Assembly: GCA_963839615.1 (NCBI GenBank)
Contig: CAWIVY010000010.1
Location: 434,001 to 498,000 of the forward strand
Direction: 5' to 3'
Length of the DNA stretch: 64,000 bases
From: DASQMT01 sp963839615
Lineage (GTDB): Bacteria; Actinomycetota; Thermoleophilia; Solirubrobacterales; Solirubrobacteraceae
In this document: positions 24,923 to 36,503 of the stretch, piece after piece
Position numbering within the stretch: position 1 is the stretch's first letter
How the letters are laid out: every line of letters starts with the position of its first letter
Translations under genes and position numbers: made by a program
Notes under the pieces: generated by a model
Seen by the model: only the letters and a program-made list of their open reading frames with translations
Told to the model about the DNA's origin: nothing
Database searches by the model: none

Positions 24923-26386
24923 ATGAGTCAAGAGGGCGAGGAGCTCTCTCAGGTCCTGATCGACCGGCGGCGCAAGCTCGAGGAGCTGCGTGCCGCCGGC
25001 GTCGAGCCGTTCCCGCACGCGTTCGCGGGCGTCGAGCCGATCGCCGCCGTCAAGGCGCCGCACGAAACCCTGCCGGCCGGCGAGGAGACCGGCGTGCGCG
25101 CGCGCATCGCCGGCCGCCTTGCGGCGCGGCGCGGTCAGGGCAAGGCCGCGTTCCTCGACGTCGTCGACCGCTCGGGCAGGATGCAGCTGCACGCCCGCGC
25201 CGACGTGCTCGGCGAGGAGCGGATGGCGCGGCTGCTCGCCCTCGACCTCGGCGACCTGCTCGGCGCCGACGGCACCGTGTTCCGCACGCGCCGCGGCGAG
25301 CTGTCGCTCGCGATCGACGACTTCGCGCTGCTCGCGAAGTCGCTGCGCCCGCCGCCCGACAAGCACCACGGGCTCGCCGACGTCGAGACGCGCCACCGCC
25401 ACCGCGAGCTCGACCTGATGGCGAGCGAGGAGACGCGCGGCGTCTTCATCGCCCGCGCCAAGGTGATCGCGGCGATCAGGGGCTTCCTCGACGACGCCGG
25501 GTTCGTCGAGGTCGAGACCCCCATCCTGCAGCCGGTCTACGGCGGCGCGGCCGCGCGCCCGTTCGTGACGCACCACAACCAGCTCGAGCGTGACCTGTAC
25601 CTGCGGATCGCCACCGAGCTCTACCTCAAGCGCCTGATCGTCGGCGGGCTCGAGCGCGTCTACGAGATCGGCAAGAACTTCCGCAACGAGGGCGTCTCCT
25701 ACAAGCACAACCCCGAGTTCACCGTGCTCGAGTGGTACGAGGCCTACGCGGACTACGACGACGTGGCCCGTCGCTGCGAGGCGCTGATCGCCCACGTCGC
25801 CGAGGCCGTCGGTTACGACGGCGAGGTCGACTTCTCGGCGCCCTGGCGGCGCGAGACGCTGGCGGGCGCGATCGGCGATCGCACGAAGGTCGACATCCTC
25901 GCCAACCGCGATCCGGAGTCGCTCCGCGCGGCGATGCACGAGCAGGGCCTCGACGCCGCGCCCGCGGACGACAGCTGGGGACAGCTCGTCGACCACCTGC
26001 TGTCGAAGTACGTCGAGCCCGAGCTGCTGCAGCCCACGTTCCTGACGGACTACCCGGTCGAGATCTCCCCGCTCGCCAAGCTGCACCGTTCCTCGCAGGA
26101 CGCGCTGACCGAGCGCTGGGAGGCGTTCGCCGCGGGAATGGAGATCGCCAACGCCTTCACCGAGCTCAACGACCCCGACGACCAGCGCGCGCGCTTCGAG
26201 CAGCAGCGGCGCTATGCCGCCGAGGGCGACGAGGAGGCCCAGCCGTTCGACGAGGCCTACCTGTTCGCGCTCGAGCACGGCATGCCCCCGACCGGCGGCA
26301 TCGGCATCGGGATCGACCGGCTGGTGATGCTGCTGACGGGCCAGCGGAGCATCCGCGAGGTCGTGCTCTTCCCGGCCATGCGCTGA
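24923..26386 (+). CDS. lysS: Lysyl-tRNA synthetase, class II
   Basis: A 487-residue class II LysRS. The OB-fold anticodon domain covers residues 50-150 (GRLAARRGQGKAAFLDV). The catalytic core has motif 1 around VETPILQPVYGGAAARPF, motif 2 FRNEGVSYKHNPEFT, and motif 3 GIGIGIDRLVMLL. It ends with FPAMR, as class II LysRS do. ATG at 24923, four bases after greA, implies translational coupling. Confidence 0.97.
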   Translation: MSQEGEELSQVLIDRRRKLEELRAAGVEPFPHAFAGVEPIAAVKAPHETLPAGEETGVRARIAGRLAARRGQGKAAFLDVVDRSGRMQLHARADVLGEERMARLLALDLGDLLGADGTVFRTRRGELSLAIDDFALLAKSLRPPPDKHHGLADVETRHRHRELDLMASEETRGVFIARAKVIAAIRGFLDDAGFVEVETPILQPVYGGAAARPFVTHHNQLERDLYLRIATELYLKRLIVGGLERVYEIGKNFRNEGVSYKHNPEFTVLEWYEAYADYDDVARRCEALIAHVAEAVGYDGEVDFSAPWRRETLAGAIGDRTKVDILANRDPESLRAAMHEQGLDAAPADDSWGQLVDHLLSKYVEPELLQPTFLTDYPVEISPLAKLHRSSQDALTERWEAFAAGMEIANAFTELNDPDDQRARFEQQRRYAAEGDEEAQPFDEAYLFALEHGMPPTGGIGIGIDRLVMLLTGQRSIREVVLFPAMR

Positions 26387-26609
26387 CCACATCCGGACTG
26401 CGGACCCTTGGTAGACTGCCTCATGGCCGTCAGCACGACCCCGACCTCACTAATCCGGACCGGCTTCCGTGCCGAATACGGTTGATGAGGGGCGGGGTAT
26501 TTTCGTCTCACGGCTCGTACCGAATCTGTCCCTCCTACCAACTCAAAGAGAACACGACACGACCGAGCGCTAGGGCAGACTCTTAGCAGGAAGGAAGCAC
26601 AGCGCCACC
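26387..26609 (+). other. clpC upstream region
   Basis: A 223-base leader region, less GC-rich than its neighbours. AGGAAGGAAG at about 26588-26597 is a good ribosome-binding site for the ATG at 26610. A TAGACT hexamer (26412-26417) lies just after lysS, and GGGGTATTTT at about 26505 resembles stress-sigma -10 elements, but neither has a convincing -35. I found no HAIR (HspR) or ClgR operator. Confidence 0.35.
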
Positions 26610-29216
<2,607 letters not shown>

Positions 29217-29232
29217 AGAGGTTTCGCCTGCC

Positions 29233-29286
29233 AGGCACCGCCTGTGGAGGCGGCCGGTTGCATCCGGCCGCCCCGGGGCGGTGCCT
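29233..29286. terminator. Two-tier hairpin terminator between convergent genes
   Basis: Outer stem AGGCACCGCC (29233-29242) / GGCGGTGCCT (29277-29286), inner stem GGCGGCCGG (29249-29257) / CCGGCCGCC (29264-29272). It lies between clpC and the convergent HAD gene and probably serves both. Confidence 0.7.
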
Positions 29287-29295
29287 TCGGCGACG

Positions 29296-29970
29296 TTACA
29301 AGGGGAGCTCCTCCTCGAGCGTTTCCAATACGTGGTCGGCGTCCGCGTCGCGCAGCGCGTCGGCGTCGTAGTGACCCGTCGCGACCGCGATCGCCGTGCA
29401 GTCGACGGCGTGCGCGGCGCTGATGTCGAGCGGCGTGTCGCCGATCACGTAGATCTTGGAGTTCGGGACGTCGTCGCCGAGCATCGCCTCGCCGCGCTTG
29501 ACGGCCTGGCGCACGATCTCCGGACGGTCGACGCCGGCGCTCGCGTACGCGCCGAACGTGAACCAGCGCATCAGGTCGCCGCGCGCGAGCTTGACGAACG
29601 CGGCGCCGTCGCCGTTTCCGGTGATCAGCCCGAGCAGGTGCCCCTCGCGGCTGAGCTGGCGCAGCCGCTCCGGGACCCCCGGCAGCACCTTGTACCCCTC
29701 GCTCTCGGCGACCGCCTCGGGCAGGTACTCGAGCCGGCGCTGGACGATCAGGGCGAGCTCGTGCGCCGACGGAGCGCGGCCGATCACGGCCTCGAACGTC
29801 TTGGCCCCGACGTCCGGGTCCGTCATCCCCGCGTCGGTGAACTGGCCGATGTCGGCGGGGATCCCGTGCAGGTCCTCGAACGCCCGTCGCCACGCGACGG
29901 CGCCCGCGCCGCCGGTGGACACAAGCGTGCCGTCGATGTCGAAGAGGAGGATCCGGTGAGTGCTCGCCAT
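29296..29970 (-). CDS. HAD-superfamily hydrolase (phosphoglycolate-phosphatase-like)
   Basis: A 224-residue HAD phosphatase. Motif I is LFDIDGTLVSTGG (catalytic Asp pair), motif II LITGNGDG, motif III Lys in VKRGEAML, and motif IV YVIGDTPLDI. A helical cap sits between residues 18 and 90, as in Gph/PGMB-type enzymes. The substrate could be phosphoglycolate or another small phosphomonoester. It converges on clpC across the double hairpin. Confidence 0.85.
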   Translation of the reverse strand: MASTHRILLFDIDGTLVSTGGAGAVAWRRAFEDLHGIPADIGQFTDAGMTDPDVGAKTFEAVIGRAPSAHELALIVQRRLEYLPEAVAESEGYKVLPGVPERLRQLSREGHLLGLITGNGDGAAFVKLARGDLMRWFTFGAYASAGVDRPEIVRQAVKRGEAMLGDDVPNSKIYVIGDTPLDISAAHAVDCTAIAVATGHYDADALRDADADHVLETLEEELPL

Positions 29971-30019
29971 GGCTCCATGGTGCCCGCGATCGCCAGGGAA
30001 TGCGCACGCGGGCGCCCGC

Positions 30020-30838
30020 TCAGCGCCTGAGCCGCAGCTTGCCCAGGCCCACGCGTGTTCGTACGAGCTTCCCCTTGACGGTCCCCGCGAGCCCGCGCAG
30101 CAGCCGCGCCGCGACTCCCTGGATCGTGGCCGCGCCGTAGCCGTTCGACGGGTTGTCGGCGGTCATCACGGCGATCGACACGCGCAGCCCGGCGTTCGTG
30201 AGCAGCGCCGCCTGATGGTCGACCTGGCGCGTGACGCCCTTGCCCCAGCCGCCCTTGAAGGCGATCTGCCAGCCCGCGGGCAGCGCCGCGGGGAGGCCCC
30301 AGCGCTGCCCGGCGACGATCCCGCGCAGGAGCCCCATCGCGTACGCGCGGTGCCGCCGCGGCACGAGCCGGTCGACGCGCAGGAAGAACCGCGCCTGGTC
30401 GGCGGCCGTCACGGTCGAGCCGCCCCAGACCGGGTGCGGGAGGAAGTGCGCCATCCGCACGCGGTGCGCGAGCGCACTCAACGCCGGCAGGCCGACACGC
30501 GCATGGACCGCATTGGCCGCGCGGTTGTCGGAGAGCCGGATCATCGGGTCCAGCAGCGCGCGCTCGCCGGCGCGCAGCGCGCGGGCGCGTACGTCGGGTC
30601 GTCGCAGGTAGGCGACGAGCAGCATCGCCTTGACGAGGCTGGCCGAGCGATACGGCGTCGCCCCGCGCCAGCTCCAGCCCCGGCGCTCCGTGCGCACGGC
30701 GAAGCTGACGTCGCCGGTTCGCTGGGCGGCCCAGGCGCGGGCGGCGGCCATGTCGGGATGCCAGCCGCGCGGCGGCGCGGCCGCGACCGGCGCGGCGAGC
30801 GCCAGGAACAGCAGCATGGTGGCGGCTGTGCGGCGCAC
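30020..30838 (-). CDS. Secreted beta-lactamase-fold (class A-like) serine hydrolase
   Basis: A 272-residue exported protein. Starting at GTG 30838, the first 21 residues are a signal peptide (RRTAATMLLFLALAAPVAAA). The class A triad of motifs is present: SLVK (SxxK, near residue 75), SDNRAAN (SDN) and KGGWGKG in place of KTG. There is no clear Glu-containing omega loop, so it may be a DD-peptidase-like or antibiotic-indifferent beta-lactamase fold protein rather than a true beta-lactamase. ATG at 30817 would shorten the signal peptide. It is divergent from the CNB gene with 25 bp between start codons and TAGCCT eight bases upstream. Confidence 0.75.
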   Translation of the reverse strand: MRRTAATMLLFLALAAPVAAAPPRGWHPDMAAARAWAAQRTGDVSFAVRTERRGWSWRGATPYRSASLVKAMLLVAYLRRPDVRARALRAGERALLDPMIRLSDNRAANAVHARVGLPALSALAHRVRMAHFLPHPVWGGSTVTAADQARFFLRVDRLVPRRHRAYAMGLLRGIVAGQRWGLPAALPAGWQIAFKGGWGKGVTRQVDHQAALLTNAGLRVSIAVMTADNPSNGYGAATIQGVAARLLRGLAGTVKGKLVRTRVGLGKLRLRR

Positions 30839-30846
30839 CGCCGGGC

Positions 30847-30856
30847 AGGCTAGCCT
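30847..30856. promoter_or_regulatory. Palindromic shared -10 for two divergent genes
   Basis: AGGCTAGCCT is a perfect palindrome giving TAGCCT on each strand: 30851-30856 for the GTG at 30864 (seven bases on), and 30852-30847 for the GTG at 30838 (eight bases on). Only one polymerase could occupy the site at a time. Confidence 0.55.
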
Positions 30857-30863
30857 CTCGCTC

Positions 30864-31277
30864 GTGAGCGACGCGGAGTTCCTCCATACGCTGACCCCCG
30901 CCGAGAGCGACGCGCTCGAGGACATGGGCGAGCCCGGCACGTTCGCGGCGGGCAGCGTGATCTTCGAGCAGGGCGGCACGCCCGACTGCATCCTGCTGGT
31001 CCGCGGCGGCCGCGTTCGCGTCGCCGCTCGCGGGGCGGACGGAGCGGAGGTCGTGCTGGCGGAGCGCGGGCCGGGCGAGCTGCTCGGCGACCTCTCCGGG
31101 ATCGACGGCCAGCCCCGCTCGGCGTCGGTGACGGCGCTCGAGGACGTGCGCGGCCTGATCGTGCCGCTGCGCGCCTTCCGCGGCTTCCTGATGGACCATC
31201 CGCGCGCCGCGATCTCGCTGCTGGAGCTGATCTCGCGCCGCCTGCGGGAGGCCGAGGCGCGGCAGATCCCCGGATAG
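30864..31277 (+). CDS. Stand-alone cyclic-nucleotide-binding domain protein
   Basis: A 137-residue protein consisting of one CNB domain: EPGTFAAGSVIFEQGGTPDCILLVRGG, the phosphate-binding cassette region GPGELLGDLSGIDGQPRSASVTAL, with Glu replaced in the usual GExxL...RxA pattern by GDLSG...RSASV, and a C-terminal helix LLELISRRLREAE. It stops before any DNA-binding domain, so it is not a CRP regulator by itself. It may sense a nucleotide and act on a partner. GTG at 30864 follows the shared -10. The transsulfuration gene starts four bases after its stop. Confidence 0.8.
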   Translation: MSDAEFLHTLTPAESDALEDMGEPGTFAAGSVIFEQGGTPDCILLVRGGRVRVAARGADGAEVVLAERGPGELLGDLSGIDGQPRSASVTALEDVRGLIVPLRAFRGFLMDHPRAAISLLELISRRLREAEARQIPG

Positions 31278-31280
31278 CGC

Positions 31281-32390
31281 GTGGCGCTCGGCCCCTCGAC
31301 ACGTGCCGTGCACGCGGGCATGCCGGCCGCCGAGCAGGGCGCGCCGCTGGTGCCCGGGCCGGTGCTCGCTGCGCCGTACCACCTCAGCGGCGACGTCGAC
31401 TCCGCGTCGTACGGATACGCGCGCGACGGCAACCCGACGTGGTCGGTCGTGGAGGCCGCGCTGGGCGGGCTCGAGGAGGCCGAGAGCGTGCTCTTCTCCT
31501 CCGGCATGGCGGCGCTCTGCGCGGTGCTCGAGCCGGCGCTCGGGGCGGGCGACGTGCTCGTCGCGGTGGCCGACGGCTACCCGGGCGTACGCGGCGTGGC
31601 GAGCGACCGGCTCGCGCCGCGCGGGGTCGAGGTGCGGCTCGTGGCGACCGACACGGAGGCGATCGTCGCCGCCTGCGACGGGGCGAAGCTCGTCTGGATC
31701 GAGACGCCGTCCAATCCGGGGCTCGACGTCTGCGACATCGCCGCGATCGCGGACGCCGCCCACGCCGCGGGCGGCCGGCTCGCGGTCGACAACACGCTCG
31801 CCACGCCGCTCGGGCAGCGGCCGCTCGACCACGGCGCGGACATCGTCTCCTACAGCGCGACGAAGGCGCTCTCCGGCCACTCCGACCTGGTCCTGGGCGC
31901 CGTCACGGTGCGCGATCCCGAGTGGGCTGCCGCGCTGCGCAAGCACCGCTCGCAGGGCGGCGCGATCGCCGGGCCGTTCGAGGCCTGGCTGCTGCAGCGC
32001 TCGCTGCCCACGCTCGCGTTGCGGCTGGCACGCCAGAGCGAGAACGCGCTGGCGCTCGCCCGGATGCTGTGCGAGCACCCGGCCGTCCGCGACGTCCGCC
32101 ATCCGGGGCTGGAGGAGCATCCGGGCCATGCGCTCGCCGCGCGGCAGATGCGCCACACGGGCCCGCTCGTCTGCTTCACGCTCGACGGCGCCGAGCGCGC
32201 CCAGCGCTTCCTCGGCGCGCTCGAGCTCGTCGCCGAGACGACCAGCTTCGGCGGCGTGCACTCCAGCGCGGAACGGCGCGCGCGCTGGGCCACGGACGCG
32301 GTGGCGGAGGGCTTCATCCGCTTCTCCGCGGGCTGCGAGGACGTCGCGGACCTGCTGGCCGACGTCGAGCAGGCGCTCGCCGGAAACTGA
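31281..32390 (+). CDS. PLP-dependent transsulfuration enzyme (cystathionine synthase/lyase family)
   Basis: A 369-residue Cys/Met-metabolism enzyme. The family pattern is present: STRAVHAG, YGYARDGNPTWSVVEAAL, FSSGMAAL, ETPSNPGLDVCDI, VDNTLATPLGQRPL, and the PLP lysine in SYSATKALSGH, then TTSFGG and RFSAGCED near the end. Members act as cystathionine gamma-synthase, beta- or gamma-lyase, or methionine gamma-lyase; sequence alone does not settle which. Start is GTG at 31281, tightly coupled to the CNB gene. A 13-bp hairpin overlaps its stop. Confidence 0.88.
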   Translation: MALGPSTRAVHAGMPAAEQGAPLVPGPVLAAPYHLSGDVDSASYGYARDGNPTWSVVEAALGGLEEAESVLFSSGMAALCAVLEPALGAGDVLVAVADGYPGVRGVASDRLAPRGVEVRLVATDTEAIVAACDGAKLVWIETPSNPGLDVCDIAAIADAAHAAGGRLAVDNTLATPLGQRPLDHGADIVSYSATKALSGHSDLVLGAVTVRDPEWAAALRKHRSQGGAIAGPFEAWLLQRSLPTLALRLARQSENALALARMLCEHPAVRDVRHPGLEEHPGHALAARQMRHTGPLVCFTLDGAERAQRFLGALELVAETTSFGGVHSSAERRARWATDAVAEGFIRFSAGCEDVADLLADVEQALAGN

Positions 32391-32417
32391 GAGGCCCGCC
32401 GGCGGGCGGGCCTCTCA
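32388..32417 (+). terminator. Hairpin terminator overlapping the stop
   Basis: Perfect 13-bp stem TGAGAGGCCCGCC (32388-32400) / GGCGGGCCTCTCA (32405-32417) with a 4-base loop; the TGA is the stop codon itself. No T-run follows. Confidence 0.65.
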
Positions 32418-32560
32418 AGGTCACTCGGAGACGCAGCGCCCCGGGTCCAGGGGCCGCTGCGCCGACTGTTGCGACGTCCGTGTCGCGTGCAGGCTCCGAA
32501 GTCTGGAAGGTCCGTAGCGGAGCCGCGGGAGGATGATCCGCCGTCGACGTTGGCAAAACC

Positions 32561-32589
32561 TTGGCGTCACCTTGGATCCCGGGTAGCTT
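32561..32589 (+). promoter_or_regulatory. Promoter of the BTAD regulator gene
   Basis: -35 TTGGCG (32561-32566), 17-bp spacer, -10 TAGCTT (32584-32589), then eight bases to the GTG at 32598. The rest of 32418-32560 shows nothing coding. Confidence 0.55.
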
Positions 32590-32597
32590 CCGTGCTC

Positions 32598-35500
32598 GTG
32601 GAAGGTTCGGGCTCAGGCTGGGTCGTCCGTCTCTGCGGGCCGCTGGAGGTTCGCGCAGGCGATCGCGAGCGCGGCGCGCGGATCCCTGGCCGCCAGGGGC
32701 GTCTGCTGCTGGCGTACCTCGCGGTCAACCGCGATCGTGCCTGCCCGCGCGCGGAGCTGATCGACGTGCTCTGGCCCGAGTCGCCCCCGGCCGCCGCAGA
32801 CACGGCGCTCAGCGCGCTGTTGTCGAAACTCCGCCGCGCGCTCGGCGACGGGGCGCTGACGGGGCGCTCGGAGGTGCGGCTGACGCTGCAGGGCGACGTC
32901 ACGGTCGACGTCGAGCGGGCCGCCGCGGCGGCGCGCCGCGCGGAGGTCGCGCTCCAGGACGGCGACTGGGGCGCCGCGGCCGCCGCCGCGCGTGACGCGC
33001 TCGCCGCGGATCCCGCCGGCTTCCTGGCCGACTGCGACGGACCCTGGCTGCATGAGCAGCGCGCCGTCCTGCATGAGCGGCGGGTGCGCGCGCTCGAGCT
33101 GCTGGCGGAGGCGTCGCTGCGGCGCGGAGAGCTCGCCGAGGCGGCCGATGCGGCACGCGCGGCCCTGGCTGCGGCGCCGTTCCGCGAGTCGGTCCACATG
33201 CTGCTGATGGAAGCCCACGCGGCCGCCGGCAACCCGGCGGAGGCGCTGCGCGCGTTCGACGATCTCCGGCGCCTGCTGCGCGAGGAGCTCGGGGCCGTGC
33301 CGGGGCCGTCCGTGCTGGCGCTGTACGAGCGGCTGCTGCACGGCCGCGCTCACGCGCAGCCGGCAGCGCCCGCGCCGCCGCAGGCGATCGCGTCCCGCCG
33401 CTGGCCCGCGCCGCTCGACGCCGCGCGCGGCCGGCACGAGTTCGTCGGCCGCGCGCCCGAGGCGCTCGTCCTGCAGGAAGCCTGGCTGCGGGTCGCCGAG
33501 GGCGCGCGCGGCCTGTTCGTGATCGCCGGCGAGGCCGGCATCGGCAAGACTCGCCTCGCGGCCGAGCTGGCGGCGCACGCCCACGCCGACGGCGCCGTGG
33601 TGCTCTTCGGCCGCTTCGACGAGGAGGCGCCCGCGCCCTACCAGCCGGTCGTCGGGATGGTGCGCGGCTGGGCGGGCGGCGCCTCGCTCGCACCGCTCGC
33701 CGAGCGGCTCGGCTCGCGCGCGGCGGAGCTCAGCGTCGTGCTGCCCGAGCTCGGCCCGCCGTCCGCGGGCCAGGACGGATCGTTGCGCAGCGGCGAGGCC
33801 GACACGAAGCGGTTGCGCCTGTTCGACGCGATCGCGGCGCTGCTCGCGGAGATCGCCGGCGCGGCGCCGCTGCTCGTCGTCCTGGACGACCTGCACTGGG
33901 CTGACCTGCCGACGCTCCAGCTGATCGGCCACCTGGTGCGCGCACCGGCGCCGGAGCGCGCGATGTTCCTCGCCACCAGCCGCGCCGACGAAGGCAGCGA
34001 AGAGCTCGCGGCGCTGCTCGCCGCGCTGCGCCGCGAGGGGTCGCTCGAGCGGCTCGACCTGGCCGGGCTCGACGCCCCCGAGACGGGCGCGCTCGTGACC
34101 GCGCTCGGGGGCCGGCCGGCGACGCCGTCGTTCGTCGAGGAGTTGCGCGACGTCACGGACGGCAACCCGTTCTTCATCGGGGAGGTCGTGCAGCACCTCG
34201 CGGATGCGAACGGCCACCTCGGCGGCGCGATCGCGCTGCACGAGGGCGGGGTCCCGGATGGCGTGCGCGAGGTGACGTCGCGCCGGCTCGCGCGCCTCGA
34301 CGGAGCCGCGCGCGAGATGCTCGCCACCGCGTCGGTGATCGGGCGCGAGTTCGACTTCGACGTGCTCGAGCAGGTCGGGCCGCTGGCCGGCGACGAGCTC
34401 GTCGCCGCGCTCGACGAAGGCGTGCGGGCGTCCGTCCTCGTCGAGGTGGCCGAGCGCGTCGGGCGCTACTCGTTCGGTCACGCGCTGATGCGCGCAACGC
34501 TCTATGACGGGCTCTCCGCGCTGCGCCGCGCGCGCCTGCACGGCCGCGTCGGGGAGGCGCTGATCGTCTGCCGCGGCGGCCAGCTCGACCCGTACCTCGG
34601 GCAGCTCGCCCATCACTTCGCGCTCGCGGCTCCGGTCGACAGGCCCGAGCGCGCGGTCGATTTCGCGCTCGCCGCGGGCCGGCGCGCGGACAGCCTGCTG
34701 GCGTGGGAGGAGGCGGCCGGCCACTACAGCGCCGCGCTCCGTGCCCGTGAGCTGTCGGGCGCGACCGACGACAGGCTGCGCTGCGAGCTGCTGCTCGCGC
34801 TCGGCTCGTCGCAGGAGCGCGCCGGCGTGGCAGGGCACCGTGCGACGTTCGCGCTCGCCGCCGACGCCGCGCGGGCGCTCGGCGACCCGGGCCTGCTCGG
34901 CCGCGCCGCGCTCGGCTACGCCGGCCGCTGGTCGCAGCTCGGACGCGTCGAGGAGGACGTCGCGGGGATCCTGCAGGAGGCGCTCGGCCTGCTCGGGGGC
35001 GAGGACTCGCCGCTACGGGCGCGGCTGCTCGCCCGGCTGGCGCTGGAGCTCTACTACGCGAGCGACTCCGACCGCCGGCTGGCGCTCTCCACCGAGGCGG
35101 TCGCGCTCGCGCGCCGGATCGGCGATCCGCTCACGCTCGCCACCTGCCTCGACGCCCGCCACTACGCGCTCTGGCGGCCGGAGACGGTGCAGGAACGGCT
35201 GGCGGTCGCCTCCGAGCTGCGTCGCCTGGCCGAGGCGGTCGGCGACCCCGAGCTGGAGCTGGAGGGTGCCGGCTGGACTGTCGTCGACCTGCTCGAGCTG
35301 GGCGACGTGGCCGGGGCCGACATCCAGATCGCCGCCGCATCGCGGCTCGCCGCGGCGCTCCACCGGCCGCTCTACGAGTGGTGGACGTCGATGTTCCGCT
35401 GCGCGCAGGCGCAGCTCGCCGGCGACTTCGACGAGGCCGAGCGGCTCGCCCAGGAGACGCTCGCGATCGGGCAGCGCGGGCAGGCCGAGAACGCGGTGCA

Positions 35501-36158
35501 CGTGTTCTCGCAGTCGATGTACTACATCCGCTGGGAGCAGGGTCGCCTCGCCGAGCTCGAGGAGGCGGTGCACGGGTTCATCGCCATGTACCCGGCGGTG
35601 CCGGCGTGGCGCTGCTCGCTGGCGCTGTTGCACCTCGAGCTGGGCCGCGCGGACGACGCGCGAGCGGAGTTCGACGCGATCGCGCAGGCGGGCTTCGGCA
35701 CGCTGCCGCGCGACGCCCAGTGGCTGATCGCGATGACGCTGCTGGCGGAGGTCTGCGGCCGGCTCGGCGACGTCGCGCGCGCGGACGAGCTGTACGAGCT
35801 GCTGGCGCCGTACGCCGGCCGCAACGTGGTCGTCGGGCGGGCGGCGGCCTGCAACGGCTCGGCGTCGCGGCTGCTCGGCTCGCTGGCGGCGGTGAAGGGC
35901 GAATGGGCGCGGGCGGAGCGCCACTTCGCCGACGCGCTGGCGATGCACGTGGCGATGGGAGCGCGCCCGTTCACCGCGCGCACCCAGCTCGCCTGGGCGG
36001 AGATGGAGCTCGCGCGCGGCGACGTCCCGCGCGCCCGCGAGCTGCTGGCTGACGCGATCGTCGCCGCGGACGCGCTCGGGATGGTCGTGGTGGCCGAGCG
36101 CGCGCGGGGGCTGGTCTCCGCGGGCGGGGTCGCTGCCCCGGCGAACGGCGGGCAGTAA
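32598..36158 (+). CDS. Giant BTAD/SARP-type AAA-TPR transcriptional regulator
   Basis: A 1186-residue regulator. Residues 5-95 are an OmpR-like winged helix of the SARP type (LCGPLEVRAGDRE, GRQGRLLLAYLAVNR, LIDVLWPESPP, LSALLSKLRRALG). Residues 100-245 are a bacterial transcriptional activation domain with TPR-like helices (ALRAFDDLRRLLREELGAVPGPS). Residues 275-650 are an AAA_16/STAND ATPase (Walker A GEAGIGKTRLA; Walker B LLVVLDDLHWAD; GNPFFIGEVV). The rest is helical TPR-like repeats. Such proteins couple an unknown signal to ATP-dependent activation of secondary metabolism or stress genes. GTG at 32598 matches the promoter; GTG at 32592 is an alternative. Confidence 0.88.
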   Translation: MEGSGSGWVVRLCGPLEVRAGDRERGARIPGRQGRLLLAYLAVNRDRACPRAELIDVLWPESPPAAADTALSALLSKLRRALGDGALTGRSEVRLTLQGDVTVDVERAAAAARRAEVALQDGDWGAAAAAARDALAADPAGFLADCDGPWLHEQRAVLHERRVRALELLAEASLRRGELAEAADAARAALAAAPFRESVHMLLMEAHAAAGNPAEALRAFDDLRRLLREELGAVPGPSVLALYERLLHGRAHAQPAAPAPPQAIASRRWPAPLDAARGRHEFVGRAPEALVLQEAWLRVAEGARGLFVIAGEAGIGKTRLAAELAAHAHADGAVVLFGRFDEEAPAPYQPVVGMVRGWAGGASLAPLAERLGSRAAELSVVLPELGPPSAGQDGSLRSGEADTKRLRLFDAIAALLAEIAGAAPLLVVLDDLHWADLPTLQLIGHLVRAPAPERAMFLATSRADEGSEELAALLAALRREGSLERLDLAGLDAPETGALVTALGGRPATPSFVEELRDVTDGNPFFIGEVVQHLADANGHLGGAIALHEGGVPDGVREVTSRRLARLDGAAREMLATASVIGREFDFDVLEQVGPLAGDELVAALDEGVRASVLVEVAERVGRYSFGHALMRATLYDGLSALRRARLHGRVGEALIVCRGGQLDPYLGQLAHHFALAAPVDRPERAVDFALAAGRRADSLLAWEEAAGHYSAALRARELSGATDDRLRCELLLALGSSQERAGVAGHRATFALAADAARALGDPGLLGRAALGYAGRWSQLGRVEEDVAGILQEALGLLGGEDSPLRARLLARLALELYYASDSDRRLALSTEAVALARRIGDPLTLATCLDARHYALWRPETVQERLAVASELRRLAEAVGDPELELEGAGWTVVDLLELGDVAGADIQIAAASRLAAALHRPLYEWWTSMFRCAQAQLAGDFDEAERLAQETLAIGQRGQAENAVHVFSQSMYYIRWEQGRLAELEEAVHGFIAMYPAVPAWRCSLALLHLELGRADDARAEFDAIAQAGFGTLPRDAQWLIAMTLLAEVCGRLGDVARADELYELLAPYAGRNVVVGRAAACNGSASRLLGSLAAVKGEWARAERHFADALAMHVAMGARPFTARTQLAWAEMELARGDVPRARELLADAIVAADALGMVVVAERARGLVSAGGVAAPANGGQ

Positions 36159-36189
36159 AGGGGTGGGTCCGGGGTGGGCGGCGGGCCCG

Positions 36190-36460
36190 ATCCCACCGAA
36201 CGTCCGTCAGTCGTCCCGGTAGCCGGTATTGACGGACGTTCGCCGCCGAACGTCGCTGAGCACCCCCTATAGGGCGTACTCCGCGACGTTCGGCGCCGCC
36301 GTCAGCCGGGGCTATAGCCCGTACTCACGGACGTTCGGCGCCGAACGTCGCTGAATAGCCCCTATGGGGCGTAGTCCACGACGTTCGGTGCGCCGGAGCG
36401 CCACCCGCCGCCGGTCCCTCCCTTCGATGCCGCTGTTCGCCGGGACCGCCGGCGCGCCGA
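36190..36460 (+). repeat. Hairpin-repeat element, copy B (four alternating hairpin units)
   Basis: Fills most of the 345-base gene-free gap 36159-36503. Units: II, CGAACGTCCGTCA 36197-36209 / TGACGGACGTTCG 36230-36242 (perfect 13 bp); I, CGAACGTCG 36247-36255 / CGACGTTCG 36284-36292; II, degenerate left arm with right arm TCACGGACGTTCGG 36325-36338; I, CCGAACGTCG 36341-36350 / CGACGTTCGG 36379-36388. Loops carry their own palindromes, such as GGGCTATAGCCC 36309-36320. After the hairpins, GGAGCGCCACCC and a GATGCCGC...CGCCGGG end match copy A. Confidence 0.7.
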
Positions 36461-36503
36461 GGGGCGAACCGTCCGGCTCGGCGCCTACCGTCACGGACGA
36501 ACC

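Noticed and set aside
30020..30838. True class A beta-lactamase (resistance gene)
   Set aside because: SxxK and SDN are present, but KGG replaces KTG and no ExxxN omega loop is visible, so only the fold is claimed.
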